The notes under the pieces were generated by a model. The model was not told the DNA's origin. It worked only from the letters and a program-made list of their open reading frames with translations, and did no database searches. A stretch of DNA of 64,000 nt. Source: Arcuatula senhousia. Its lineage: Eukaryota > Mollusca > Bivalvia > Mytilida > Mytilidae. A program made the translations under genes and the position numbers. Positions within the stretch are counted from its first letter, which is position 1. Each line of letters begins with the position of its first letter. Where the stretch lies: positions 1 to 64,000 of the forward strand of contig CAXARO010001053.1 in assembly GCA_963971305.1 (NCBI GenBank). The letters are read 5' to 3'. Positions 46,221 through 56,829 of this stretch are shown piece by piece.

Positions 46221-49200
46221 ATGGGACTTATTTGCAATGTTATTAGAAAGATTCAAGCTCCAGAGATCAAAGTTGACGATGATGGAAAGGCACAGACATT
46301 CCGATTTTTCAGCATTGCCCGACCACACATGCGGGCATTCCATTCCTCGTGGTCCTGTGTTTTCATTGCCTTTGCCTCCTGGTTCTCTGTCCAGCCGTTC
46401 TTACCCACAATACAGAAAGAACTACATTTAACCAAAGTTCAGATAGCAAACTCTGGAATAGCTGTTGTGGCCTCTTCTATCATTGTCCGTCTATCTGTGG
46501 GACCATTTTGTGACAAGTTTGGACCAAAAAGAGTTATGTCTATCCTTCTGATTTGCGGATCAATTCCAACATCTCTCGCAGGCCTTGTCAAAGATGAAAC
46601 GGGGTTGATAATCCTACGATTTGCCGTTGGTCTCCTTGGTGCAACTTTTGTCCCGAGTCAGTTTTGGAGCAATGCAATGTTTAGCAGTAACATCATGGGA
46701 ACGGCAAATGCTGTTACAGGTGGCTTTGGCAACATGGGGACTGGCTTCGCATTTTTGATAATGCCCGAGTTATTCCAGTTGATTGTTATTTGTGGTGCTT
46801 CGGAATACCTCGCTTGGAAGGTGGCAGTCGTTATACCTGGGCTTTGTACGCTGGTAGCAGGTATAAAAGTATAAATAAGATCAAGAGTTAAAATGATACA
46901 AACCAACGTTTTCAACGTTTAAAACAAGCCTTTAGAGAGAACTTATAGAGATTCGGTCACTCATATATATGTTAAAAGATTAGTGATGAAACGAGCATCG
47001 GTTGCATTTTGAAATCTGTTGGATTCAGTAGTGGGTGTATACAATTTGGCTTTGGTTATGCGTCCGTTCCTATCTTTAGACTTAAGTTACTTTTCCATAC
47101 AATGAGTATGACATCAACATGACACTATATACACATATGCAACATAATTTGAAAACATAAATCATTTGATAAAACATGTATCACTTCATGCTAAGTGATT
47201 TCCGTAAATAAGTTACGAAGTGAGATATGGAATTTATCGAGTCTTTAACTTTTATGCATGCGTTAAACTATGTATCTTTGTCAGAATAGGTATTCTGATA
47301 CTCTTCACCGCAGATGATTGTCCTCAAGGACGATGGGGCGACAGAAAGTTGAAGGCCGATGTAGAGATTTTTGTCACAACAAAACAACCACCAATAATAG
47401 AAGGTAAATTACCCAGCTTATCTGAACAGTAAGGGACTGGTTGACAACTTAAAACTTCGAGTTTGTGGATTATAAGATATAAAGCGCCTCATATGATTTT
47501 TGATAGACAAAGAGCGAGGAAAGACTCCTGCTTTCTAATAAAAAACATAGAAAAACGTCATAATAAAAGCAAAATTAAAAGAATGTTCAAATGAAAAAAT
47601 AAAAGAAAATTTATTTGAAGTCAAAGAAAATGTCAAATACAGGAAAAGATCGAAGCAAACAACTGTATACAGCAAAACTAAGGGCTATCAGCATTTTTTC
47701 TTTGCAAATGCTATGGCTTTAATAATATATTGACCTCTTTTTTGCATTTTTAACTGTTATAAATGGGACAGGTACTGTCATGACGACCTTTAAACAGCAA
47801 GTCAAATAAAAGATAAGGGTATTGCGGATATGCCGCCTTCGCGTATTCAGAACTTAAATGCAGACGACAATTTTAAGAAACAAAATAACACTGTGGTGGA
47901 GTTGGTTTTGTGTCGGGCAAACACAAGCTACATTTAATTATATCAAGGGAAGAAGCAAAGGTACCAATGGGGTATCCGAATGTCAAAAGTCCGAAAGGGC
48001 AGAGACAAAACCAGCAAACACCAACAAGAACGGGACAAAAACAGACAACATGTAAAACATGGAAACACAAAACAACTGAATATCAATCAACAACGCGAAC
48101 TCCATTCGAAACAAGAGTTAACTCAGGTGCGCCGGAAGAGTAAGCGGTTCCTGCTTGCTAAAGCACACATGTCGCGTTGCCAATAGTCCATTCAGAAAAT
48201 ATTAAACAAAAATAGCGAAAACTCAAAATGTCTTTTTTTTCAAAGTATGTATCTAGTTATTCAATGTGAATGAATTTTCAGCTAATGATCTACAGGAGAC
48301 GAACAAAAAGATACACCATTCTGGAGCAGTGCAATCTAACCACATTAACGACTCTGATCAAGGCCCAAATTCGTTTGCAAATGAAGGATATGAGGGTGAA
48401 ACTAGCCAAAATGGGCAAACTCAGAAATCAAACAGTGACAACATATTCATAAATTCCATGGAACCGGAAAATACTTCGTCTGCCAGAGAAATGACAAAGA
48501 GACAAATACGGTGTAATTCATCTGTCATGTGGGCAATTTTAGCAACTGTTGTCTTGTTCATTCAAAACGGAATGTGTTTTGGGACGGAACTTGCCATTAA
48601 TAGCGTCATGAATCTATACTTCCTGTTTCAATTTCAAAACAGTACATGTTTATCAGAATTGAAATCTACACAAAATCCTAATGCATTGTCAATCTTTCTG
48701 AACAGCACGTCTAAAGATCAGAAACAACTCGACGACGATCCTTATGCCTGTAGCATACTCGATCAGACTTCTGCAAGCCTCATCGCCTCTTTATTTGGAC
48801 TTTTGAATCTGTTTGCTAGACCTTGGGGTGGTTTTATGTCCGACAAACTCAGATCAAAATTCAACGTCGCAGGACGCTTGCTTACTCAGTTTTCATGTTT
48901 GTTAATAGAAGGAGTATTACTTATTATTTTCAGTTATATGAAAACGATTCCATATGCTATCTTGTTGCTCATATTGTTCAGTTTTCCGATGAAAATGGCA
49001 CAGGCGTCCACGTACGCGATTTGTCCTTACGTGGCACCATCACGAGTAGGTCTGATTATGGGAATTGTAGCGGCTGGCGCAAATGCTTTGGCTGTTCTTT
49101 TTAATTTTGCGTGGTCAAAGCTTGTGGAAAACAATCCGCGCCACTGGTTCTTTTTGCTTGGCCTAACTGTAACTTGTAGCAGCTTCTTAACCATATTTCT

Positions 49201-49420
49201 TTATGTTAAAGATGAACATGTTTTTCATATATTTAAATATAAGTCTAGGTATCCCGGCCAAAATGCACCTCTTAGCATAGAAAATAGTCAGTCTGCGTAC
49301 CAAGAAACACCACGAAGCATTGAACCCACTTTAGACCTTAAGCCCATTCGCAAAGACACACTGCCAAGTATTAAAAACATTTTAGACATTGAACTAAATA
49401 CATGTTCAACGAAATTATGA
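46221..49420 (+). CDS. Nitrate/nitrite (NNP-family) MFS transporter, three exons, 630 aa
   Basis: A 12-segment major facilitator of the plasma membrane. Exons 46221-46860, 47290-47403 and 48282-49420 join with phase-1 introns (donors CAG|GTATAA and AAG|GTAAAT; acceptors AATAG|G and TTTCAG|C); the total is 1893 nt. NNP features: RPHMRAFHSSW before TM1, a conserved GPFCDKFGPKR loop (residues about 94-104), a GGFGNMGTG block matching the nitrate signature, DDCPQGRW after TM6, FGTELAINSVMNLYF in TM7, and NLFARPWGGFMSDK. It is longer than the usual 450-550 aa because of an Asn/Ser-rich central loop (about 252-330), an extra external loop after TM7 and a polar C-tail. AATAAA follows the stop at 49424. 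Substrate is inferred from family only. Confidence 0.87.
47950..48192 (-). repeat. T4: T-family tail inside transporter intron 2
   Basis: Minus-strand copy of the tail also seen at 60050-60300, starting GAAGCAAAGGTACC on the plus strand. It ends 89 bp before exon 3. No coding portion. Confidence 0.8.
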
Positions 49421-50141
49421 AAAAATAAAGATATATATTTCTAAATATTAATTGTAACGACCAAATAATTTCCAGGACACTGTCTCCTTTCATGCACCAC
49501 AGGTAATCCACTGATACATATATTTGTAACAAGCAAATCACATTCATGACTAAATTAAAAGCTGCTAACAGTACAACACATACAGTACAGCAGTATTCAG
49601 CAACCTGATTTTGTAACAAATTTAAACAGAACATTAATTTAATAGATTTTGATTCATTTCCAACACAAAAGTGCGAGCTAACCTCAGAAAATTTAACCTC
49701 CACAAGCAAATAATTTGACGCGTCTTGCAAATTCCGACCAGTACCTCCCAGTGGTGCAAGACGGGCACTGTTCCAGCGACAACAAAGGATACTCTGGAGC
49801 AGCTAACACTGGCGGTAGTGTGTCATGGGCTGGACAACCCATGGCACATAGCGAGTCTATAACTGTATAGGTATTAGTCGATGCAGAGGGGCTTTCCCCT
49901 AGTCACGACTATAAATACCCATCAGTCAGTAATTTGACGCGTACTTTTTTTTACAAAAACACCTGACACTATAACAGCCAAAAGTTGTTACGACTGAATC
50001 AAAAGCTTGTTGCAGTACAGCTAAAGCAATAGAGGTACCAAAAGGTACGTAGACAAACACATTTCCCTTTCTCACTGGTTTCAGGTAGATTTGGTGACTC
50101 TCTTAGACTTTGAAGAAAGTTTGTTCTTGAATGTTACTTTC
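49421..50141. other. 3' flank of the transporter, nothing recognised
   Basis: Contains the probable transporter 3'UTR and poly(A) site, then AT-rich DNA. No additional gene was supported. Confidence 0.4.
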
Positions 50142-50169
50142 AACAAGCAGAGGTACCCGAATAAGGAAC
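50142..50169 (-). repeat. T5, left piece, interrupted by the LTR retrotransposon
   Basis: AAGCAGAGGTACCCGAATAA matches the start of T4 (GAAGCAAAGGTACC). The copy continues at 58070 after the retrotransposon. Confidence 0.65.
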
Positions 50170-51409
50170 TGTGATGAAAATACTAATTATAAAATTACCT
50201 ATGTCGTTTGCATTATTGATTTTTGCAGTGGTCAGTTCGAGCGTTGTGTATTTGGTTTAAATAGATATTTACCTTATCGTAGTCTATTGATTATTAATCT
50301 TAGTTGTTGTTATCAGTTTTAAAAGGAACGGAAGTTGAATTATTTCAAAGCAAGGCATGTGTTTATGAATTGTTTTATTTAGGACACTAGTATATATCAA
50401 AGAATTGTATTAAAATAATGAGAATAAATGTGCATTACGATCTTACCGGAGAAGCATTTGTTTCTAGTATTTAAATATCCATGTTATAAACAAAAGCTAA
50501 AGTCTACTTTCGATTTCAATGTTTAATTCAATATTATAATTTTCAACATAGATTTGCTATTTCGAAGACCATCGGACGTTCAGCCAACAAGTTTACATGA
50601 CTTAAATCGCATGAGAGATGTAGAACAACGTTCCACTTACGTATTTTTGCATACAGTACTAAAATTTGCACACCATCCTCACATTTTGCACTAGAACACT
50701 TGATTTTTGCACACGACACCTAGGTATCAAATAGTATATAAAGGGCGGGAAAGCGCCAGTCGTGGTCTTGATTTCGTAGAGAGCGGATCGTTGAATTAAT
50801 ATTAAGGCCATAGAAATCAACAGTCTCACATTGTGATTGACATTGATTTCAAATTGGATATTAAGTTGTAGGGTTATTGTGTTTATTAAGTTGTAGACGA
50901 CAGTCTCACATTGTGATCGACATCGTCTATTAATTAGTTGGTGAATTAGGTTGTTGGTATAGTTTGCTCATTGAGTTGTCGTGCTCATTGAGGCTATTTT
51001 GTATTAAGTTATTAAGTTGCTCATTGAGGACTCATTTTGTATTAAGTTGTATCATAGTGTAGTAGTTGTTCAATTGAGAAGTTATCTTGATGTACGCTAT
51101 TTAGTGGTTGATCTGTTCATTGAGAAGATTGTTAATATTGGGTTATTTAGTTTCTATAGTTCACTCATTGAGAGAGTCTCATTTCTATCTCATTTTGGTT
51201 GTTGCTCATTTGTTATTTGGCATGTAATCACCTTTTGATTTTGTCGATTGAGTTTGAATAGAATTTATAAGTTTAATATACAAGTTTTCCTATACTGACA
51301 TCGAGGTGTAGGTTAACTTCAGAATATCTCAACAACGGACCATATTTTGTTCTTATTTATGTCACCCAGTTGTTTAAATATATAAAGCCCGCTCGGTATA
51401 CACGTGACA
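50170..51409 (+). repeat. 5' LTR
   Basis: 1240 bp, TGTGATG..CGTGACA. The U5-side half carries two copies of CAGTCTCACATTGTGAT (50821, 50901) and five TCATTGAG motifs (50968, 50985, 51021, 51117, 51165). An AATAAA lies near 50424. Confidence 0.95.
50735..50743 (+). promoter_or_regulatory. TATA box of the 5' LTR
   Basis: TATATAAAG followed by GGCGGGAAAGCG, the best core-promoter candidate in the LTR; transcription would start about 30 nt downstream. The same box is at 57395-57403 in the 3' LTR. Just upstream, TTTTGCAC-type motifs recur. Confidence 0.6.
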
Positions 51410-51416
51410 TAAATTT

Positions 51417-51434
51417 TGGTGGCAGCGGTGGGAT
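51417..51434 (+). other. Primer-binding site, tRNA-Leu type
   Basis: TGGTGGCAGCGGTGGGAT, 7 nt after the 5' LTR. It would pair with a tRNA ending ATCCCACCGCTGCCACCA, which fits a leucine tRNA from general knowledge; this was not checked against a mussel tRNA set. Confidence 0.7.
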
Positions 51435-51495
51435 AGCTGAGATATTCTTTAATTTGAAAGCTTATTTTAAGTATAATAGTAGTTTATTTGGAAAC

Positions 51496-54400
51496 ATGTC
51501 TTCCATAAGAGATATGGAGGAACAGATTGAAGATTTGCAAAGACAAATCCAAGAAACTCGGATGGTCTTAGAATCGACTCCAGTGGATGGTAGATCAGGT
51601 CACCGTAGAGTAAGGGATTCGGGAATATCAAGTTTGTTGCGAAGCGTTATTGAGGAAGCGGAAGAGGATGACACTGTATCGGTGCAGTCTTCTAGTAGAC
51701 AGAGAGACAGATACGCTGATAAGAGAGCCAAGGTTGAAGATGAAAAAGAGAGAACATCGGGAGAAAGGTTTGATGGACGTACGGGAAATGATGCTAACCG
51801 GTTAAATAATAAGACTCAACGTCAAAACAAGTCAGTTTTGTTCAAACCAACACGTTATGATGGTACAACGTCGTGGGTTGATTATCTGTCGCATTTTGAG
51901 ATGTGTTCAATAGTAAACGAATGGACAGAAGACGAGAAAGGTCTGTATTTAGCCGTTTCCCTGAGTGGGCTGGCGCAGTCGGTATTGGGTGATTTGCCGA
52001 ATGAGCAGAGGAAAAACTTCAAGGTGTTAGTCAATGCTCTAGAAGATAGATTTCTACCTCCTAGTCAAACAGAACTGTATAGGGTACAGATGAGAGAAAG
52101 GAAGCAAAGAGCTTCAGAATCTCTTCCCGAGCTAGGTCAAGCCATAAGACGGTTAACCAATCTAGCGTACCCAACAGCTCCTAATGACGTGAGGGAAACA
52201 TTGGCAAAAGAGCAATTTTTGGATGCTTTAGCACAGTCTGATGTTCGTCTTCGAGTGAAGCAAGCGAGACCAGACACGTTGAACGATGCGATTAGGTTGG
52301 CTGTGGAACTTGAAGCTTACAACCGAGCTGAAAGTAGAACACACGAAAGTAAAGGCTATGCAAGATTGGCTAATGAAGAGGCAAGTAGTGATGTGGGAGA
52401 ATCTAAGACTCATGAATCAGGAGTTTCAGCGTGGATGACAAAGATGGAACACATGATGGAATCTCTGGCTTCTGAGTTAAAAGACATGAAGAAGGTTAAA
52501 GAACAGTCTAAGGAGAATAAGGGGAATGCTTGTTATAATTTTGGAAAACAGGGACACTTTGCCAAAGATTGTAGGGTAAAATGTAAAAATTGTGGAAAGT
52601 CTGGCCACTCAACAAGTGATTGTCGATGTCCCAAGAAATGTTTTAAATGTGGGAAAGAGGGGCATATAGCACCTCAATGTAAAGAAAATATGAAAGATGA
52701 AAGTGATAAAAACGGGAAAGTTCAAGGAGCAAAAGGTAGGCGGAGGAGGCAAAGTTCAAACATTTCTGCTTTGAAGGAGGCTGGAATGTTTGTTGAAACA
52801 AAGATATCGGGAGTTAAAGCCAGATTTTTAATTGATACTGGGGCGACTCTGACTATTGTGTCCACTAGGCTCTATGACAAACTGCCGATCAGCTCTAAAC
52901 CGAGTATAGTTGAGAGTGAACAGGACGTTCATTCGGTTTGTGGTAATAGTTTAGATTTGAAAGGGAAAGCCGTGTTCGAGTTGTTGCTAGGAGAGGAGAT
53001 TTATGAGACAGAGGCAGTAGTTACTAAGCTTGAGGTAGATGGGATTCTTGGTCTAGACTTCTTGCTTGATAATGATTGTGATTTACGGATTAGAAGGGGC
53101 GTGTTAGAGACTCCGAGTGGTTCGGTCCCAATTCAGTTTAAAGGGTCGTTGGGATGCTATAGAGTAGTAGCAGTAGACACCATAAGTATTCCCCCTTCTA
53201 GTGAAATAGTAGTTCTGGGTAGAGTTTGTGTTTCTGGTGGCGAAACTATTCCAGATATGGAAGCAGTTGTCGAAAGCAATGAGAAATCAGTGAGCAGAGA
53301 TACTGCTTTGACAGCGAGGACGTTAGTGAGAGCAAAAGAGATAGTACCTATAAGACTAATGAATGTACATTCGGAAGCAAAAGTGGTACATTCTGGAACT
53401 ACGTTAGGAGAGCTTTCCAGGGCAGTCCCTGTTATTGCAAGTGTGGCGGAAGATAGTTCCAGGAGAAAAGAAGAAAAAGAGTTGAGAGCAGACATTCAAA
53501 AACTGTTTGACGAGGCATCTAATAACTTAAATGAGAACCAGCAAAATCTTCTTAGAGATCTGTTATTGGAGTACACAGACTCTTTTGCTGAAAGTGATGC
53601 TGATCTAGGAAGGACAGGGATTATTAAGCATAAGATAGAAACTCAGAATGCAAAACCAATTAAGGAGCCACCGAGGCGAGTTCCAGCTCATTTACGAGAA
53701 GAAGTTGACGAAAATATACAAGACATGCTCAGAAGAGGGATAATAGAACCGTCATCAAGTCCTTGGGCAAGTGGAATAGTCTTAGTACGGAAGAAAGACG
53801 GGACGCATCGTTTCTGTATTGATTATAGAAGGTTGAACAATGTTACAGTGAAAAATGCATATCCTTTGAAAAGGATAGATGACTCACTTGACCAGTTAGT
53901 GGGTAATTCGTGGTTCTCAACATTTGATCTCTGTTCGGGCTACTGGCAGGTGGAATTGGAGGAAAAAGATAAATTCAAGACAGCATTTGCTAGCCGACAA
54001 GGACTATATCAATTTAGAGTCATGCCTTTTGGACTTTGCTGTGCAGCTCAAACGTTTGAACGGTTAATGGAAATTGTGATGACAGGGCTTCAATGGGACA
54101 TTTGTCTCGTCTATTTGGACGATATAATAGTATTTGGGAAAACGTTCGAAGAAATGCTTAATAACTTGAGGAAAGTGTTAGACCGTCTAAAAGAAGCCGG
54201 ATTGAAACTTAAGGCTAAAAAGTGCACATTGTGTGCCAAGAGAGTTACCTTTCTTGGCCATGTAGTGTCGGAAGAAGGAATTGAAACGGATCCTTCAAAA
54301 GTTGAGGCAGTAAAGGATTGGCCGGTACCAGTAAGTGCAACAGAAGTGAGGTCATTTTTAGGTCTTTGCAGCTATTACCGCAAGTTTAGTAAGGGGTTTT

Positions 54401-55248
54401 CATCAATTGCAAGAAGCCTTCACCTTTTGACGGAGCAAGGTAGAACTTTTCTTTGGACTTCAGAGTGTCAAAATTCATTTGAAGAGCTAAAACGCAGACT
54501 AGTGAGTGCACCTATATTGGCATATCCAGATCTGAATAAGACTTTTACGCTGGATACAGATGCCAGCAATGAATCGATAGGTGCTGTGCTTTCTCAGCAA
54601 GATGATATGGGCAACGAGGTTGTCATATCTTACGCAAGTAGAACTCTGTCGAAGGCTGAAAGAAAGTACTGTGTAACAAGAAAGGAATTGTTAGCAGTAG
54701 TGAACTTTGTAAAGTACTTCAAGCATTACCTATATGGTAAAAGATTTGTTGTAAGAACTGACCACAGTTCGTTGAAATGGTTATTACGATTTAAGAACCC
54801 AGAGGGGCAGTTAGCCCGATGGATTGAGGTACTCGGGGAGTTTGATATGGATATTCAGCACAGACCGGGAAAGTTACACGCAAATGCTGATGCTTTAAGT
54901 CGAGTCCCATGTCGTCAATGTGGGTATGATGCAGAGTTGGACAAACATGACAACGAAGGGATTCAACAACAAGTGAGAGTTATACAAGACAAGGACGACC
55001 AAAAAGAGAAAATAAATGCTTTTATTGAAGACAAAGCATTGCTTGAGTTGCAAAAGGCAGATGCAGATTTATCACAAGTCAGGACTTGGTTAGAAGCAGG
55101 AAAGAGACCCGATATTGGACTTATAGCAGGCAAAGGACGGGTTTTAAGGTCGTTGTGGGCTCAATGGAAAGTTTTGGAGATAAAAGACGGTTTATTATGT
55201 AGAAAGTTTGAAATGAGTCTACCAAGGAGGTTCAACGCCCTTTTCTGA
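51496..55248 (+). CDS. Gag-Pol polyprotein (gag, protease, RT, RNase H), ends at a frameshift
   Basis: A 1250-codon frame; the start is the ATG at 51496, since upstream codons overlap the primer-binding site. Order: a coiled-coil-like acidic/basic N-terminus, a Gag capsid-like region (residues about 115-280), three zinc knuckles beginning at C346, C363 and C382, an aspartic protease with DTG at 447, and a reverse transcriptase with catalytic D811 and the YLDD pair D875/D876. RNase H follows with D1022, E1064 and D1089. The first knuckle reads CYNF, so its second cysteine is replaced by Phe; the other two are intact. The frame stops at 55246-55248, just before the integrase zinc-binding region, which continues in the next frame. 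A single Gag-Pol frame is common in Ty3/gypsy elements. Confidence 0.93.
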   Translation: MSSIRDMEEQIEDLQRQIQETRMVLESTPVDGRSGHRRVRDSGISSLLRSVIEEAEEDDTVSVQSSSRQRDRYADKRAKVEDEKERTSGERFDGRTGNDANRLNNKTQRQNKSVLFKPTRYDGTTSWVDYLSHFEMCSIVNEWTEDEKGLYLAVSLSGLAQSVLGDLPNEQRKNFKVLVNALEDRFLPPSQTELYRVQMRERKQRASESLPELGQAIRRLTNLAYPTAPNDVRETLAKEQFLDALAQSDVRLRVKQARPDTLNDAIRLAVELEAYNRAESRTHESKGYARLANEEASSDVGESKTHESGVSAWMTKMEHMMESLASELKDMKKVKEQSKENKGNACYNFGKQGHFAKDCRVKCKNCGKSGHSTSDCRCPKKCFKCGKEGHIAPQCKENMKDESDKNGKVQGAKGRRRRQSSNISALKEAGMFVETKISGVKARFLIDTGATLTIVSTRLYDKLPISSKPSIVESEQDVHSVCGNSLDLKGKAVFELLLGEEIYETEAVVTKLEVDGILGLDFLLDNDCDLRIRRGVLETPSGSVPIQFKGSLGCYRVVAVDTISIPPSSEIVVLGRVCVSGGETIPDMEAVVESNEKSVSRDTALTARTLVRAKEIVPIRLMNVHSEAKVVHSGTTLGELSRAVPVIASVAEDSSRRKEEKELRADIQKLFDEASNNLNENQQNLLRDLLLEYTDSFAESDADLGRTGIIKHKIETQNAKPIKEPPRRVPAHLREEVDENIQDMLRRGIIEPSSSPWASGIVLVRKKDGTHRFCIDYRRLNNVTVKNAYPLKRIDDSLDQLVGNSWFSTFDLCSGYWQVELEEKDKFKTAFASRQGLYQFRVMPFGLCCAAQTFERLMEIVMTGLQWDICLVYLDDIIVFGKTFEEMLNNLRKVLDRLKEAGLKLKAKKCTLCAKRVTFLGHVVSEEGIETDPSKVEAVKDWPVPVSATEVRSFLGLCSYYRKFSKGFSSIARSLHLLTEQGRTFLWTSECQNSFEELKRRLVSAPILAYPDLNKTFTLDTDASNESIGAVLSQQDDMGNEVVISYASRTLSKAERKYCVTRKELLAVVNFVKYFKHYLYGKRFVVRTDHSSLKWLLRFKNPEGQLARWIEVLGEFDMDIQHRPGKLHANADALSRVPCRQCGYDAELDKHDNEGIQQQVRVIQDKDDQKEKINAFIEDKALLELQKADADLSQVRTWLEAGKRPDIGLIAGKGRVLRSLWAQWKVLEIKDGLLCRKFEMSLPRRFNALF

Positions 55249-56539
55249 GAGAAGGAAGGTACTTTTCTATTGCCATGATGACAAATGTGCAGCTCATTTG
55301 GGAGTTCACAAAACTTTGTCTAGGGTCAGACAGAGATACTATTGGCCTGGTCTTCAGGCTGATGTGAGAAGCTATATAGCTGGTTGTGAATGTTGCTCGC
55401 GTGTTAAAAGGCTTCAAAAGAAGAATCGTGCACCTATGAAAATAGTTGAGTCGAGTTGGCCGATGGAGAGAATTGCTACAGATATTTTAGGGGAACTTCC
55501 AACTACTGAAAATGGGAACAAATATATTTTAGTAGTTTCTGATTATTTCACGAAATGGACAGAAAGTTTCCCCATGAAAGATATGACAGCTGCTACGGTT
55601 GCTCAAATTATAGTAGATCAAGTTATTACTCGGTTTTGGGTGCCATCGGTTATACACTCCGACCAGGGAGTTCAGTTTGAGAGTCTTTTGTTTGCGGAAA
55701 TGTGTAAAATATTAGATATAAAGAAGACCAGGACTACCCCATATCACCCACAGTCGGATGGGATGGTGGAGAGGTTTAATAGTACACTAATATCAATGTT
55801 GAAGCCTTTCGTAAATGAACATCAAAGAGACTGGGATACATATATCCCTTACGTTATGATGGCTTATCGTGCTTGTGAACACGAAATTACTGGTCAGACA
55901 CCCAACTTTATGATGCTCGGGCGTGAGGTAGCCACCCCGTTGGATATTATGTATGAAATGCCATCAGAGTTGAAATTTAGACCAGAAAACATGTGGGCTT
56001 GGGAACTAAAAGACAGAATGGAAGAGGCGCATACAGCTGTCAGAAGGGATGTGACGAAGGAGATGAGGAGACAAAAGCACTATCATGATACAAAGTTAAG
56101 TTGGCTGAAGTTTGAACCAGGAAATGATGTATATGTGTACTTTCCAACTCATAAGATAGGATGCTCACCTAAGCTGACAAGTTTCTGGAGGGGTCCTTAT
56201 AGAGTATTAGAAAAATGTACGGATGTGACGTACAAGCTCAACTGTGGACCAAGAGGAAAACCTCAAGTGATTCATGTGGACAGAATGAGGAAGCATAGGA
56301 AACAGGAACTCCAAGATGAAAATAGTGAAGAAATTGAGAGTATGTCCGAGGTGAATGAGGATGATGATGAACAAGACGAAGCTGATGATGAATTTGACAG
56401 AACAAGCTTTGATAAGGATGAAATGAGTTCATCTGCTGAAACGAAGAAATTACCAACACAAACCCCTGAAAAAGAGTTGGGAAGAGGATTCCGGAAAAGG
56501 AGGCAACCTTTATGGTTGCAAGATTTCTCTGTGAAATAG
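55241..56539 (+). pseudogene. Integrase portion of Pol, out of frame with Gag-Pol
   Basis: Continues Pol in the next frame after the break near 55235-55248. It has an H2C2 zinc-binding region (His residues near 55274, 55292 and 55304; the GCECC cysteines near 55384-55396). The D,D-35-E catalytic core has an Asp at 55481, an Asp in HSDQG, and a Glu in VERFN. A GPY/F-like module (FWRGPYRVLEK) follows, then an acidic C-tail. No chromodomain is evident. It may be an inactivating one-base indel or an unusual recoding site; the former is simpler. Confidence 0.9.
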
Positions 56540-56829
56540 TTGTAATAGATAACATAGCTATGATTTTTCTCTTCTAAATAAAAGATTTGAACAGTGCATT
56601 GTGTGTCTTTTCTTGAAATAATAGTACTTATAGTAAACGTATAAAAAAAACACAAACAACAAAACAAAAAAACAAAACAAAACAAAAAAAAAACAAAAAA
56701 AAATATTTGTTTGAAGACTTTTATAATATATAGTACAAGTAAATTGTTTGTTTCTTTATGGTATTTTTGTTTGTTTGTTACAAATTTAATAAGCATGCGA
56801 GGGCGCATGGTTTAGTGAGGCGTGGGTAA
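56540..56829 (+). other. Retrotransposon 3' untranslated region and polypurine tract
   Basis: An A-rich stretch (56641-56702) follows the integrase stop. The best polypurine-tract candidate, GTGAGGCGTGGG (56815-56826), directly precedes the 3' LTR but is interrupted by pyrimidines. No envelope-like frame. Confidence 0.5.

Noticed and set aside
47220..47432. 70-codon frame containing DDCPQGRWGD as a separate small gene
   Set aside because: Only 47290-47403 is coding, as exon 2 of the transporter; the ends are intron read-through.
56272..56808. 178-codon minus-strand frame behind the integrase, considered as an envelope-like or antisense gene
   Set aside because: It is the complement of the acidic integrase tail and an A-rich stretch; the Ser- and Phe-rich composition follows from that.
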